A stretch of 24,196 nucleotides of DNA from Liolophura sinensis (GCF_032854445.1 NW_027018463.1:1-24196); one strand, 5' to 3'; shown: positions 8,828 to 19,817, counted from the first letter of the stretch. Numbers and translations are program-made. Notes: generated from the letters alone by a model not told the origin.

Positions 8828-9376
8828 GATGTCAAGATCACGTGCACATCAACGGCTCTTACTCCATGGAAACCAAGGAAATTTGCAATTTTTCAACAGC
8901 TGGAGATGCCTGGCCCAATTGCGCATCTTTTGGCACCTTATTGATGTGGGTCAGTGTTCAATTGTACTTTTTACAGCAGACTGTATCAAGTAACTTGTGT
9001 TTTTTTATATACAAATGGTGTGGTTTTTCTACATGTAGATACAGACATTGAGTTTGTCTTCGACTTAGAAGTAAGACATTTGCTGGGTGAGTTAAATGGG
9101 CTTGGCCCAAAGATTTGACGTCGTCTGGGCTACCGAAGGGCACATAACTTATAATGAAAAGTTGAATATAGTAATGACCAGTCGCGCTGGTACATAGTAA
9201 ATGTAGCCGATTTCAATTCGCAAAAAGACCAGGCAAAAATCCAAAAGTGGAAAAACTGTTCCAATGCTGCTGGTAAGAGGCTAATCCGACGTATTTTCTG
9301 ACGAGAAATCGAATAGTGCAAACCGCGTTGCTCTCCGGCCAATACTTTTGGCTGTAGCCACAAATGAATAATCATT
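8828..9376 (+). repeat. Satellite monomer M17, type D
   Basis: 549 bp. It has gcacatcaacgg, cgcgctgg and aatagtgc, with gtagatacag where M6 and M27 read gtagataaag. Confidence 0.95.
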
Positions 9377-9926
9377 GATGTCAAGATCACGTGCCCAGCA
9401 ACGGCTCTTACTCCATGGAAACCATAGAACTTTGCAATTTTTCAACAGCTGGAGATGTCTGGCCCAATTGCGCATCTTTTGGCACCTTATTGATGTGGGT
9501 CAGTGTTCAATTGTACTTTTTTACAGCAGACTGTATCAAGTAACTTGTGTTTTTTTATATACAAATGGTGTGGTTTTTCTACATGCAGATAAAGACATTG
9601 AGTTTGTCTTCGACTTAGAAGTAAGACATTTGCTGGGTGAGTTAAATGGGCTTGGCCCAAAGATTTGACGTCGTCTGGGCTACCGAAGGACACATAACTT
9701 ATAATGAAAAGTTGAATATAGAAATAACGATTTACGATGGTACATAGTAAATGTAGCCGATTTCAATTCACAAAAACACCAGGCAAAAATCCAAAAGTGG
9801 AAAAACTGTTCCAATGCTGCTGGTAAGAGGCTAATCCGACGTATTTTCTGACGAGAAATCGAATGGTGCAAACCGCGTTGCTCTCCGGCCAATACTTTTG
9901 GCTGTAGCCACAATTGAATAATCATT
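9377..9926 (+). repeat. Satellite monomer M18, type E
   Basis: 550 bp. It is almost identical to M7, including gaaggacac, gaaataacg and six T before acag. The difference seen is caaaaacacc for caaaaagacc near 9775. Confidence 0.95.
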
Positions 9927-10475
9927 GATGTCAAGATCACGTGCCCAGCAACGGCTCTTACTCCATGGAAACCAAGGAAATTTGCAATTTTTCAACAGCT
10001 GGAGATGCCTGGCCCAATTGCGCATCTTTTGGCACCTTATTGATGTGGGTCAGTGTTCAATTGTACATTTTACAGCGGACTGTGTCAAGTACCTTTATGT
10101 TTTTTATAAACAAATGGTGTGGTTTTTCTACATGTAGATAAAGACATTGAGTTTGTCTTGAACTTAGAAGTAAGACATTTGCTGGGTGAGTTAAATGGGC
10201 TTGGCCCAAAGATTTGACGTCGTCTGGGCTACCGAAGGGCACATAACTTATAATGAAAAGTTGAATATAGTAATGACCAGTCGCGATGGTACATAGTAAA
10301 TGTAGCCGATTTCAATTCGCAAAAAGACCAGGCAAAAATCCAAAAGTGGAAAAACTGTTCCAATGCTGCTGGTAAGAGGCTAATCCGACGTATTTTGTGA
10401 CGGGAAATCGAATGGTGCAAACCACGTTGCTCTCCGACCAATACTTTTGGCTGTAGCCACAAATGAATAATCAAT
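9927..10475 (+). repeat. Satellite monomer M19, type F body with aatcaatg tail
   Basis: 549 bp. It has acattttacagcgg, ctttatg and ataaac, with the private cttgaac. The 3' part has gacgggaaatcg, accacgttg, gaccaatac and tail aatcaatg, unlike other F units. This suggests a junction within it before I-type M20. Confidence 0.93.
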
Positions 10476-11024
10476 GATGTCAAGATCACGTGCCCAGCAA
10501 CGGCTCTTACTCCATGGAAACCAAGGAAATTTGCAATTTTTTAACAGCTGGAGATGCCTGGCCCAATTGCGCATCTTTTGGCACCTTATTGATGTGGGTC
10601 AGTGTTCAATTGTACTTTTTACAGCAGACTGTGTCAAGTACCTTGTGTTTTTTTATATACAAATGGTGTGGTTTTTCTACATATAGATAAAGACATTGAG
10701 TTTGTCTTCGACTTAGAAGTAAGACATTTGCTGGGTGAGTTAAATGGGCTTGGCCCAAAGATTTGACGTCGTCTGGGCTACCGAAGGGCACATAACTTAT
10801 AATGAAAAGTTGAATACAGTAATGACCAGTCGCGATGGTACATAGTAAATGTAGCCGATTCCAATTCGCAAAAAGACCAGGCAAAAATCCAAAAGTGGAA
10901 AAACTGTTCCAATGCTGCTGGTAAGAGGCTAATCCGACGTATTTTTGGACGAGAAATAGAATGGTGCAAACCGCGTTGCTCTCCGACCAATACTTTTGGC
11001 TGTAGCCACAAATGAATAATCAAT
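10476..11024 (+). repeat. Satellite monomer M20, type I (divergent)
   Basis: 549 bp. It has acatatagataaag and gattcc and ends in caatta before tatgtc, as M32 and M38 do. Its front half differs from theirs: accaagg, six T then aacagctgg, and agatgcctgg. Confidence 0.93.
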
Positions 11025-11573
11025 TATGTCAAGATCACGTGCACAGCAACGGCTCTTACACCATGGAAACCATAGAACTTTGCAATTTTTCAACACCTGG
11101 AGATGCCTGGCCCAATTGCGCATCTTTTGTCACCTTATTGATGTGGGTCAGTGTTCAATTGTACTTTTTACAGCACACTGTATCAAGTAACTTGTGTTTT
11201 TTTATATACAAATGGTGTGGTTTTTCCACATGTAGATGAATACATTGAGTTTGTCTTCGACTTAGAAGTAAGACATTTGCTGGGTGAGTTAAATGGGCTT
11301 GGCCCAAAGATTTGACGTCTTCTGGGCTACCGAAGGGCACATAACTTATAATGAAAAGTTGAATATAGTAATGACCAGTCGCGATGGTACATAGTAAATG
11401 TAGCCGATTTCAATTCGCAAAAAGACCAGGCATGAATCCAAAAGTGGAAAAACTGTTCCAGTGCTGCTGGTAAGAGACTAATCCGAGGTATTTTTTGACG
11501 AGAAATCGAATGGTGCAAACCGCGTTGCTCTCCGACCAATACTTTTGGCTGTAGCCACAAATGAACAATCAAT
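11025..11573 (+). repeat. Satellite monomer M21, type J with L-like tail
   Basis: 549 bp. It has caacacctgg, ttttgtcacc, cagcacac, ccacatgtag, gacgtcttctgg and ccagtgctg. The tail acaaatgaacaatcaatg is otherwise seen only at the end of L-type M40, suggesting a J/L recombinant. Private changes are gatgaataca and ggcatgaatcc. Confidence 0.93.
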
Positions 11574-12122
11574 GATGTCAAGATCACGTGCACAGCAACG
11601 GCTCTTACACCATGGAAACCATAGAACTTTGCAATTTTTCAACAGCTGGAGATGCCTGGCCCAATTGCGCATCTTTTGGCACCTTATTGATGTGGGTCAG
11701 TGTTCAATTGTACTTTTTACAGCAGACTGTATCAAGTAACTTGTGTTTTTTTATATACAAATGGTGTGGTTTTTCCACATGTAGATGAAGACATTGAGTT
11801 TGTCTTGGACTTGGAAGTAAGACATTTGCTGGGTGAGTTAAATGGGCTTGGCCCAAAGATTTGACGTCGTCTGGGCTACCGAAGGGCACATAACTTATAA
11901 TGAAAAGTTGAATATAGTAATAACGATTTACGATGGTACATTGTAAATGTAGCCGATTTCAATTCACAAAAAGACCAGGCAAAAATCCAAAAGTGGAAAA
12001 ACTGTTCCAATGCTGCTCGTAAGAGGCTAATCCGACGTATTTTGTGACGACAAATCGAATGGTGCAAACCGCGTTGCTCTCCGGCCAATACTTTTGGCTG
12101 TAGCCACAATTGAATAATCATT
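11574..12122 (+). repeat. Satellite monomer M22, type K
   Basis: 549 bp. It combines gcacagc, ttacacc and ccacatgtagatgaag with the E-like patch taacgatttacg and with gctcgtaagagg. Private changes are cttggacttgg and tacattgt. M41 is its only clear sister. Confidence 0.93.
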
Positions 12123-12671
12123 GATGTCAAGATCACGTGCCCAGCAACGGCTCTTACTCCATGGAAACCAAGGAAATTTGCAATTTTTCAACACCTGGAG
12201 ATGCCTGGCCCAATTGCGCATCTTTTGGCACCTTATTGATGTGGGTCAGTGTTCAATTGTACATTTTACAGCGGAATGTGTCAAGTACCTTTATGTTTTT
12301 TATATACAAATGGTGTGGTTTTTCTACATGTAGATACAGACATTGAGTTTGTCTTCGACTTAGAAGTAAGACATTTGCTGGGTGAGTTAAATGGGCTTAG
12401 CCCAAAGATTTGACGTCGTCTGGGCTACCGAAGGGCACATAACTTATAATGAAATGTTGAACATAGTAATGACCAGTCGCGAAGGTACATAGTAAATGTA
12501 GCCGATTTCAATTCACAAAAAGACCAGGCAAAAATCCAAAAGTGGAAAAACTGTTCCAATGCTGCTGGTAAGAGGCTAATCCGACGTATTTTGTGACGAC
12601 AAAGCGAATGGTGCAAACCGCGTTGCTCTCCGACCAATACTTTTGGCTGTAGCCACAAATGAATAATCAAT
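12123..12671 (+). repeat. Satellite monomer M23, F-like variant
   Basis: 549 bp. It has acattttacagcgg and ctttatg like F, but caacacctgg like J, tatatac instead of ataaac, and gtagatacag. Private changes include gcggaatg, cttagccc and atgttgaac. It has cgcgaagg, shared with M25. Confidence 0.93.
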
Positions 12672-13220
12672 GATGTCAAGATCACGTGCCCAGCAACGGC
12701 TCTTACACCATGGAAACCAAGGAAATTTGCAATTTTTTAACAGCTGGAGATGCCTGGCCCAATTGCGCATCTTTTGGCACCTTATTGATGTGGGTCAGTG
12801 TTCAATTGTACTTTTTACAGCAGACTGTATCAAGTAACTTGTGTTTTTTTATATACAAATGGTGTGGTTTTTCTACATGTAGATACAGACATTGAGTTTG
12901 TCTTCGACTTAGAAGTAAGACATTTGCTGGGAGAGTTAAATGGGCTTGGCCCAAAGATTTGACGTCGTCTGGGCTACCGAAGGGCACATAACTTATAATG
13001 AAAAGTTGAATATAGTAATGACCAGTCGCGATGGTACATAGTAAATGTAGCCGATTTCAATTCACAAAAAGCCCAGGCAAAAATCCAAAAGTGGAAAAAC
13101 TGTTCTAATGCTGCTGGTAAGAGGCTAATCCGACGTATTTTCTGACGAGAAATCGAATGGTGCAAACCGCGTTGCTCTCCGACCAATGCTTTTGGCTGAA
13201 GCCACAATTGAATAATCATT
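12672..13220 (+). repeat. Satellite monomer M24, unassigned type
   Basis: 549 bp. It has ttacacc with accaagg and gtagatacag. Private changes are gctgggagag, aagcccagg, ttctaatg, ccaatgctt and ctgaagcc. I found no close sister in the window. Confidence 0.93.
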
Positions 13221-13769
13221 GATGTCAAGATCACGTGCCCAGCAACGGCTCTTACTCCATGGAAACCAAGGAAATTTGCAATTTTTCAACACCTCGAGAT
13301 GCCTGGCCCTATTGCGCATCTTTTGGCACCTTATTGATGTGGGTCAGTGTTCAATTGTACTTTTTACAGCGGACTGTGTCAAGTACCTTGTGTTTTTTTA
13401 TATACAAATGGTGTGGTTTTTCTACATGTAGATGAAGACATTGAGTTTGTCTTGGACTTAGAAGTAAGACATTTGCTGGGTGAGTTAAATGGGCTTGGCC
13501 CAAAGATTTGACGTCGTCTGGGCTACCGAAGGGCACATAACTTATAATGAAAAGTTGAACATAGTAATGACCAGTCGCGAAGGTACATAGTAAATGTAGC
13601 AGATTTCAATTCACAAAAAGACCAGGCAAAAATACAAAAGTGGAAAAACTGTTCCAATGCTGCTGGTAAGAGGCTAATCCGACGTATTTTTTGACGAGAA
13701 ATCGAATGGTGCAAACCGCGTTGCTCTCCGACCAATACTTTTGGCTGTAGCCACAAATGAATAATCATT
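13221..13769 (+). repeat. Satellite monomer M25, type L
   Basis: 549 bp. It has caacacctcgagatgcc and ggccctattg; the latter is shared only with M40. It also has gatgaag, cttggac and cgcgaagg, and gcagattt as in type A. The private aaaatacaaaag is near 13630. Confidence 0.93.
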
Positions 13770-14319
13770 GATGTCAAGATGACGTGCCCAGCAACGGCTC
13801 TTACTCCATGGAAACCAAGGAAATTTGCAATTTTTCAACAGCTGGAGATGCCTGGCCCAATTGCGCATCTTTTGGCACCTTATTGATGTGGGTCAGTGTT
13901 CAATTGTACTTTTTACAGCGCACTGTATTAAGTACCTTGTGTTTTTTTTATATACAAATGGTGTGGTTTTTCTACATGTAGATAAAGACATTGAGTTTGT
14001 CTTCGACTTAGAAGTAAGACATTTGCTGATTGAGTTAAATGGGCTTGGCCCAAAGATTTGACGTCGTCTGGGCTACCGAAGGGCACATAACTTATAATGA
14101 AAAGTTGAATATAGTAATGACCAGTCGCGATGGTACATAGTAAATGTAGCCGATTTCAATTCGCAAAAAGACCAGGCAAAAATCCAAAAGTGGAAAAACT
14201 GTTCCAATGCTGCTGGTAAGAGGCTAATCCGAGGTATTTTGTGACGAGAAATAGAATGGTGCAAACCGCGTTGCTCTCCGACCAATACTTTTGGCTGTAG
14301 CCACAAATGAATATTCAAT
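13770..14319 (+). repeat. Satellite monomer M26, mosaic with A-like middle and C-like tail
   Basis: 550 bp. It is the only monomer outside type A with tgctgattgag. Its 3' end (gaggtattttgtgac, aaatagaatgg, atattcaatg) is that of type C before D. It is also the only monomer whose CACGTG is changed (gacgtg at 13781-13786), and it has one extra T in the T tract. Confidence 0.93.
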
Positions 14320-14868
14320 GATGTCAAGATCACGTGCACATCAACGGCTCTTACTCCATGGAAACCAAGGAAATTTGCAATTTTTCAACAGCTGGAGATG
14401 CCTGGCCCAATTGCGCATCTTTTGGCACCTTATTGATGTGGGTCAGTGTTCAATTGTACTTTTTACAGCAGACTGTATCAAGTAACTTGTGTTTTTTTAT
14501 ATACAAATGGTGTGGTTTTTCTACATGTAGATAAAGACATTGAGTTTGTCTTCGACTTAGAAGTAAGACATTTGCTGGGTGAGTTAAATGGGCTTGACCC
14601 AAAGATTTGACGTCGTCTGGGCTACCGAAGGGCACATAACTTATAATGAAAAGTTGAATATAGTAATGACCAGTCGCGCTGGTACATAGTAAATGTAGCC
14701 GATTTCAATTCGCAAAAAGACCAGGCAAAAATCCAAAAGTGGAAAAACTGTTCCAATGCTGCTGGTAAGAGGCTAATCCGACGTATTTTCTGACGAGAAA
14801 TCGAATAGTGCAAACCGCGTTGCTCTCCGGCCAATACTTTTGGCTGTAGCCACAAATGAATAATCATT
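14320..14868 (+). repeat. Satellite monomer M27, type D
   Basis: 549 bp. It has gcacatcaacgg, cgcgctgg and aatagtgc. The private ggcttgaccc near 14593 reappears only in M33, which marks M27 as the sister of the M33 3' part. Confidence 0.95.
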
Positions 14869-15418
14869 GATGTCAAGATCACGTGCCCAGCAACGGCTCT
14901 TACTCCATGGAAACCATAGAACTTTGCAATTTTTCAACAGCTGGAGATGTCTGGCCCAATTGCGCATCTTTTGGCACCTTATTGATGTGGGTCAGTGTTC
15001 AATTGTACTTTTTTACAGCAGACTGTATCAAGTAACTTGTGTTTTTTTATATACAAATGGTGTGGTTTTTCTACATGCAGATAAAGACATTGAGTTTGTC
15101 TTCGACTTAGAAGTAAGACATTTGCTGGGTGAGTTAAATGGGCTTGGCCCAAAGATTTGACGTCGTCTGGGCTACCGAAGGGCACATAACTTATAATGAA
15201 AAGTTGAATATAGTAATAACGATTTACGATGGTACATAGTAAATGTAGCCGATTTCAATTCACAAAAAGACCAGGCAAAAATCCAAAAGTTGAAAAACTG
15301 TTCCAATGCTGCTGGTAAGAGGCTAATCCGACGTATTTTGTGACGAGAAATCGAATGGTGCAAACCGCGTTGCTCTCCGGCCAATACTTTTGGCTGTAGC
15401 CACAATTGAATAATCATT
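14869..15418 (+). repeat. Satellite monomer M28, type E
   Basis: 550 bp. It has gagatgtctgg, six T before acag, acatgcagat, taacgatttacg, agttgaaa and ttttgtgacg. It is the last monomer of the clean core. Confidence 0.95.
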
Positions 15419-15962
15419 GATGTCAAGATCACGTGCCCAGCAACGGCTCTTACTCCATGGAAACCAAGGAAATTTGCAATTTTTCAACAGCTGGAGATGC
15501 CTGGCCCAATTGCGCATCTTTTGGCACCTTATTGATGTGGGTCAGTGTTCAATTGTACATTTTACAGCGGACTGTGTCAAGTATCTTTATGTTTTTTATA
15601 AACAAATGGTGTGGTTTTTCTACATGTAGATAAAGACATTGAGTTTGTCTTGGACTTAGAAGTAAGACATTTGCTGGGTGAGTTAAATGGGCTTGGCCCA
15701 AAGATTTGACGTCGTCTGGGCTACCGAAGGGCACATAACTTATAATGAAAAGTTGAATATAGTAATGACCAGTCGCGCTGGTACATAGTAAATGTAGCCG
15801 ATTTCAATTCGCAAAAAGACCAGGCAAAAATCCAAAAGTGGAAAAACTGTTCCAATGCTGCTGGGCTAATCCGACGTATTTTCTGACGAAAAATCGAATG
15901 GTGCAAACCGCGTTGCTCTCCGGCCAAAACTTTTGGCTGTAGCCCACAAATGAATAATCATT
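15419..15962 (+). repeat. Satellite monomer M29, type F with 6-bp deletion
   Basis: 544 bp, the shortest complete unit. The stretch gctgctggtaagaggcta is reduced to gctgctgggcta near 15861, removing six bases. The sister M35 keeps them (as gtaaaagg). It also has tatctttatg, and one extra base in tagcccacaa. Confidence 0.95.
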
Positions 15963-16515
15963 GATGTCAAGATCACGTGCCCAGCAACGGCTATTACTCC
16001 ATGGGAAAACCATAGAACTTTCCAATTTTTCAACAAGCTGGAAATGCCTGGCCCAATTGCGCATCTTTTGGCACCTTATTGATGTGGGGTCAGTGTTCAA
16101 TTGTACTTTTTACAGCAGACTGTATCAAGTAACTTGTGTTTTTTTATATACAAATGGTGTGGTTTTTCTACATGTATATACAGACATTGAGTTTGTCTTC
16201 GACTTAGAAGTAAGACATTTGCTGGGTGAGTTAAATGGGCTTGGCCCAAAGATTTGACGTCGGTCTGGGCTACCGAAGGGCACATAACTTATAATGAAAA
16301 GTTGAATATAGTAATGGCCAGTCGCGATGGTACATAGTAAATGTAGCCGATTCCAATTCGCAAAAAGACCAGGCAAAAATCCAAAAGTGGAAAAACTGTT
16401 CCAATGCTGCTGTAAGAGGCTAATCCGAGGTATTTTGTGACGAAAAATAGAATGGTGCAAACCGCGTTGCTCTCCGACCAATACTTTTGGCTGTAGCCAC
16501 AAATGAATAATCAAT
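15963..16515 (+). repeat. Satellite monomer M30, type C
   Basis: 553 bp. It has ggctattactcc, ggaaatgcc, gtatatacag and gtaatggccag. Insertions: gggaaaacc, caacaagc, gtggggtc and gtcggtctgg. One base is lost in gctgctgtaag. None of these is in M36, its sister. Confidence 0.95.
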
Positions 16516-17066
16516 GAGTGTCAAGATCACGTGCACAGCAACGGCTCTTACACCATGGAAACCATAGAACTTTGCAATTTTCAACAGCTGGAGATGTCTG
16601 GCCCAATTGCGCATATTTTGGCACCTTATTGATGTGGGTCAGTGTTCAATTGTACTTTTTACCAGCGGACTGTGTCAAGTACCTTGTGTTTTTTTATATA
16701 CAAATGGTGTGGGTTTTTCTACATGTAGATGAAGACATTGAGTTTGTCCTTGGACTTAGAAGTAAGACCTTTGCTGGGTGAGTTAAATGGGCTTGGCCCA
16801 AAGATTTGACGTCGTCTGGGCTACCGAAGGGCACATAACTTATAATGAAAAGTTGAATATAGTAATGACCAGTCGCGATGGTACATAGTAAATGTAGCCG
16901 ATTTCAATTCGCAAAAAGACCAGGCAAAAATCCAAAGTAGAAAAACTGTTCCAATGCTGCTGGTAAGAGGCTATCCGACGTATTTTCTGACGAGAAATCG
17001 AATGGTGCAAACCGCGTTGCTTTCCAGGCCAATACTTTTGCCTGTAGCCACAAATGAATAATCATT
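16516..17066 (+). repeat. Satellite monomer M31, type H
   Basis: 551 bp. The anchor is disturbed (gagtgtcaag). It shares agaccttt, agtagaaaa and ttttgcctg with M37. It has about eight one-base indels, including gtgtgggttttt, ttgtccttgg and tttccaggcc. Confidence 0.95.
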
Positions 17067-17614
17067 GATGTCAAGATCACGTGCCCAGCAACGGCTCTTA
17101 CTCCATGGAAACCATAAGAACTTTGCAATTTTTCAACAGCTGAGATGTCTGGCCCAATTGCGCATCTTTTGGCACCTTATTGATGTGGTCAGTGTTCAAT
17201 TGTACTTTTTACAGCGGACTGTGTCAAGTACCTTGTGTTTTTTTATATACAAATGGTGTGGTTTTTCTACATATAGATAAAGACATTGAGTTTGTCTTCG
17301 ACTTAGAAGTAAGACATTTGCTGGGTGAGTTAAATGGGCTTGGGCCAAAGATTTGACGTCGTCTGGGCTACCGAAGGGCACATAACTTATAATGAAAAGT
17401 TGAATATAGTAATGACCAGTCGCGATGGTACATAGTAAATGTAGCCGATTCCAATTCGCAAAAAGACCAGGCAAAAATCCAAAAGTGGAAAAACTGTTCC
17501 AATGCTGCTGGTAAGAGGCTAATCCGAGGTATTTTGTGACGAGAAATAGAATGGTGCAAACCGCGTTGCTCTCCGACCAATACTTTTGGCTGTAGCCACA
17601 AATGAATAATCAAT
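17067..17614 (+). repeat. Satellite monomer M32, type I
   Basis: 548 bp. It has acatatagataaag, cttgggcca and gattcc. Indels are accataagaac, cagctgagatg and gatgtggtcag. Its tail caatta matches M20 and M38. Confidence 0.95.
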
Positions 17615-18163
17615 TATGTCAAGATCACGTGCACAGCAACGGCTCTTACACCATGGAAACCATAGAACTTTGCAATTTTCAACAGCTGGAGATGCCTGGC
17701 CCAATTGCGCATCTTTTGGCACCTTATTGATGTGGGTCAGTGTTCAATTGTACTTTTTACAGCAGACTGTATCAAGTAACTTGTGTTTTTTTATATACAA
17801 ATGGTGTGGTTTTCTACATGTAGATAAAGACATTGAGTTTGTCTTCGACTTAGAAGTAAGACATTTGCTGGGTGAGTTAAATGGGCTTGACCAAAGATTT
17901 GACGTCGTCTGGGCTACCGAAGGGCACATAACTTATAATGAAAAGTTGAATATAGTAATAGACCAGTCGCGCTGGTACATAGTAAATGTAGCCGATTTCA
18001 ATTCGCAAAAAGACCAGGCAAAAATCCAAAAGTGGAAAAAACTGTTCCAATGCTGCTGGTAAGAGGCTAATCCGACGTATTTTCTGACGAGAAATCGAAT
18101 AGTGCAAACCGCGTTGCTCTCCGGCCAATACTTTTGGCTGTAGCCACCAAATGAATAATCATT
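17615..18163 (+). repeat. Satellite monomer M33, J/D hybrid
   Basis: 549 bp. The front (tatgtc anchor, gcacagc, ttacacc, accatagaac) fits J and the rest (aacagctgg, gtagataaag, cttgacc, cgcgctgg, aatagtgc) fits D. The switch lies within about 17669-17684 if the parents are J and D. Six one-base indels cancel in length. Confidence 0.93.
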
Positions 18164-18715
18164 GATGGTCAAGATCACGTGCCCAGCAACGGCTCTTACT
18201 CCATGGAAACCATAGAACTTTGCAATTTTCAACAGCTGGAGATGTCTGGCCCAATTGCGCATCTTTTGGGCACCTTATTGATGTGGGTCAGTGTTCAATT
18301 GTACTTTTTACAGCAGACTGTATCAAGTAACTTGTGTTTTTTTATATACAAAATGGTGTGGTTTTTCTACATGCAGATAAAGACATTGAGTTTGTCTTCG
18401 ACTTAGAAGTAAGACATTTGCTGGGTGAGTTAAATGGGCTTGGCCCAAAGATTTGACGTCGTCTGGGCTACCGAAGGGCACATAACTTATAATGAAAAGT
18501 TGAATATAGTAATAACGATTTACGATGGTACATAGTAAATGTAGCCGATTTCAATTCACAAAAAGACCAGGCAAAAATCCAAAAGTTGAAAAACTGTTCC
18601 AATGCTGCTGGTAAGAGGCTAATCCGACGTATTTTGTGACGAGAAATCGAATGGTGCAAAACCGCGTTGCTCTCCGGCAAATACTTTTGGCTGTAGCCAC
18701 AATTGAATAATCATT
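18164..18715 (+). repeat. Satellite monomer M34, type E
   Basis: 552 bp. It matches M28 in agttgaaa, ttttgtgacg and acatgcagat. One-base insertions occur in gatggtc, ttttgggcacc, tacaaaatgg and gcaaaaccg. It has tccggcaaatac where M28 reads tccggccaatac. Confidence 0.95.
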
Positions 18716-19264
18716 GATGTCAAGATCACGTGCCCAGCAACGGCTCTTACTCCATGGAAACCAAGGAAATTTGCAATTTTTCAACAGCTGGAGATGCCTG
18801 CCCAATTGCGCATCTTTTGGCACCTTATTGATGTGGGTCAGTGTTCAATTGTACATTTTACAGCGGACTGTGTCAAGTATCTTTATGTTTTTTATAAACA
18901 AATGGTGTGGTTTTTCTACATGTAGATAAAGACATTGAGTTTGTCTTGGACTTAGAAGTAAGACATTTGCTGGGTGAGTTAAATGGGCTTGGCCCAAAAG
19001 ATTTGACGTCGTCTGGGCTACCGAAGGGCACATAACTTATAATGAAAAGTTGAATATAGTAATGACCAGTCGCGCTGGTACATAGTAAATGTAGCCGATT
19101 TCAATTCGCAAAAAGACCAGGCAAAAATCCAAAAGTGGAAAAACTGTTCCAATGCTGCTGGTAAAAGGCTAATCCGACGTATTTTCTGACGAAAAATCGA
19201 ATGGTGCAAACCGCGTTGCTCTCCGGCCAAAACTTTTGGCTGTAGCCACAAATGAATAATCATT
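18716..19264 (+). repeat. Satellite monomer M35, type F
   Basis: 549 bp. It shares tatctttatg, cgcgctgg and ccaaaac with M29. It has gtaaaagg where M29 has its deletion. One base is lost in gatgcctgccc and one gained in cccaaaaga. Confidence 0.95.
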
Positions 19265-19817
19265 GATGTCAAGATCACGTGCCCAGCAACGGCTATTACT
19301 CCATGGAAACCATAGAACTTTCAATTTTTCAACAGCTGGAAATGCCTGGCCCAATTGCGCATCTTTTGGCCACCTTATTGATGTGGGTCAGTGTTCAATT
19401 GTACTTTTTTACAGCAGAACTGTATCAAGTAACTTGTGTTTTTTTATATACAAATGGTGTGGTTTTTCTACATGTATATACAGACATTGAGTTTGTCTTC
19501 GACTTAGAAGTAAGACATTTGCTGGGTGAGTTAAATGGGCTTGGCCCAAAGATTTGACGTCGTCTGGGCTACCGAAGGGCACATAACTTATAATGAAAAG
19601 TTGAATATAGTAATGGCCAGTCGCGATGGTACATAGTAAATGTAGCCCGATTCCAATTCGCAAAAAGACCAGGCAAAAAATCCAAAAGTGGAAAAACTGT
19701 TCCAATGCTGCTGGTAAGAGGCTAATCCGAGGTATTTTGTGACGAAAAATAGAATGGTGCAAACCGCGTTGCTCTCCGACCAATACTTTTGGCTGTAGCC
19801 ACAAATGAATAATCAAT
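19265..19817 (+). repeat. Satellite monomer M36, type C
   Basis: 553 bp. It shares ggctattactcc and gtaatggccag with M30. Insertions occur in ttggccacc, gcagaactg, gtagcccg and gcaaaaaatcc. One base is lost in actttcaat. Confidence 0.95.

Larger units (their letters stand above)
7180..10475 (+). repeat. Higher-order repeat A-B-C-D-E-F, copy 2
   Basis: M14-M19 repeat the order of M3-M8 at an offset of 11 monomers (6067 bp). M19 keeps the F body (acattttacag, ctttatg, ataaac) but has lost the F-type tail. It ends in an aatcaatg tail and runs directly into an I-type monomer, so the two copies diverge after this block. Confidence 0.85.
14869..18163 (+). repeat. 3.3-kb hexamer E-F-C-H-I-J/D, copy 1
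   Basis: M28-M33. The unit repeats immediately as M34-M39 with offsets of 3295-3307 bp. Private substitutions shared by the two copies include agttgaaa (E), tatctttatg (F), gtaatggccag (C), agaccttt, agtagaaaa and ttttgcctg (H), and cttgggcca (I). The last monomer is a J/D hybrid that links the copies. Single-base indels are frequent and are mostly not shared with the second copy. Confidence 0.85.

Noticed and set aside
17616-18062. 148-codon + strand frame in M33, the longest open frame in the window
   Set aside because: It exists only because five unshared one-base indels in M33 shift the reading between frames. Clean monomers break it, and the indels lie in the error-prone part.
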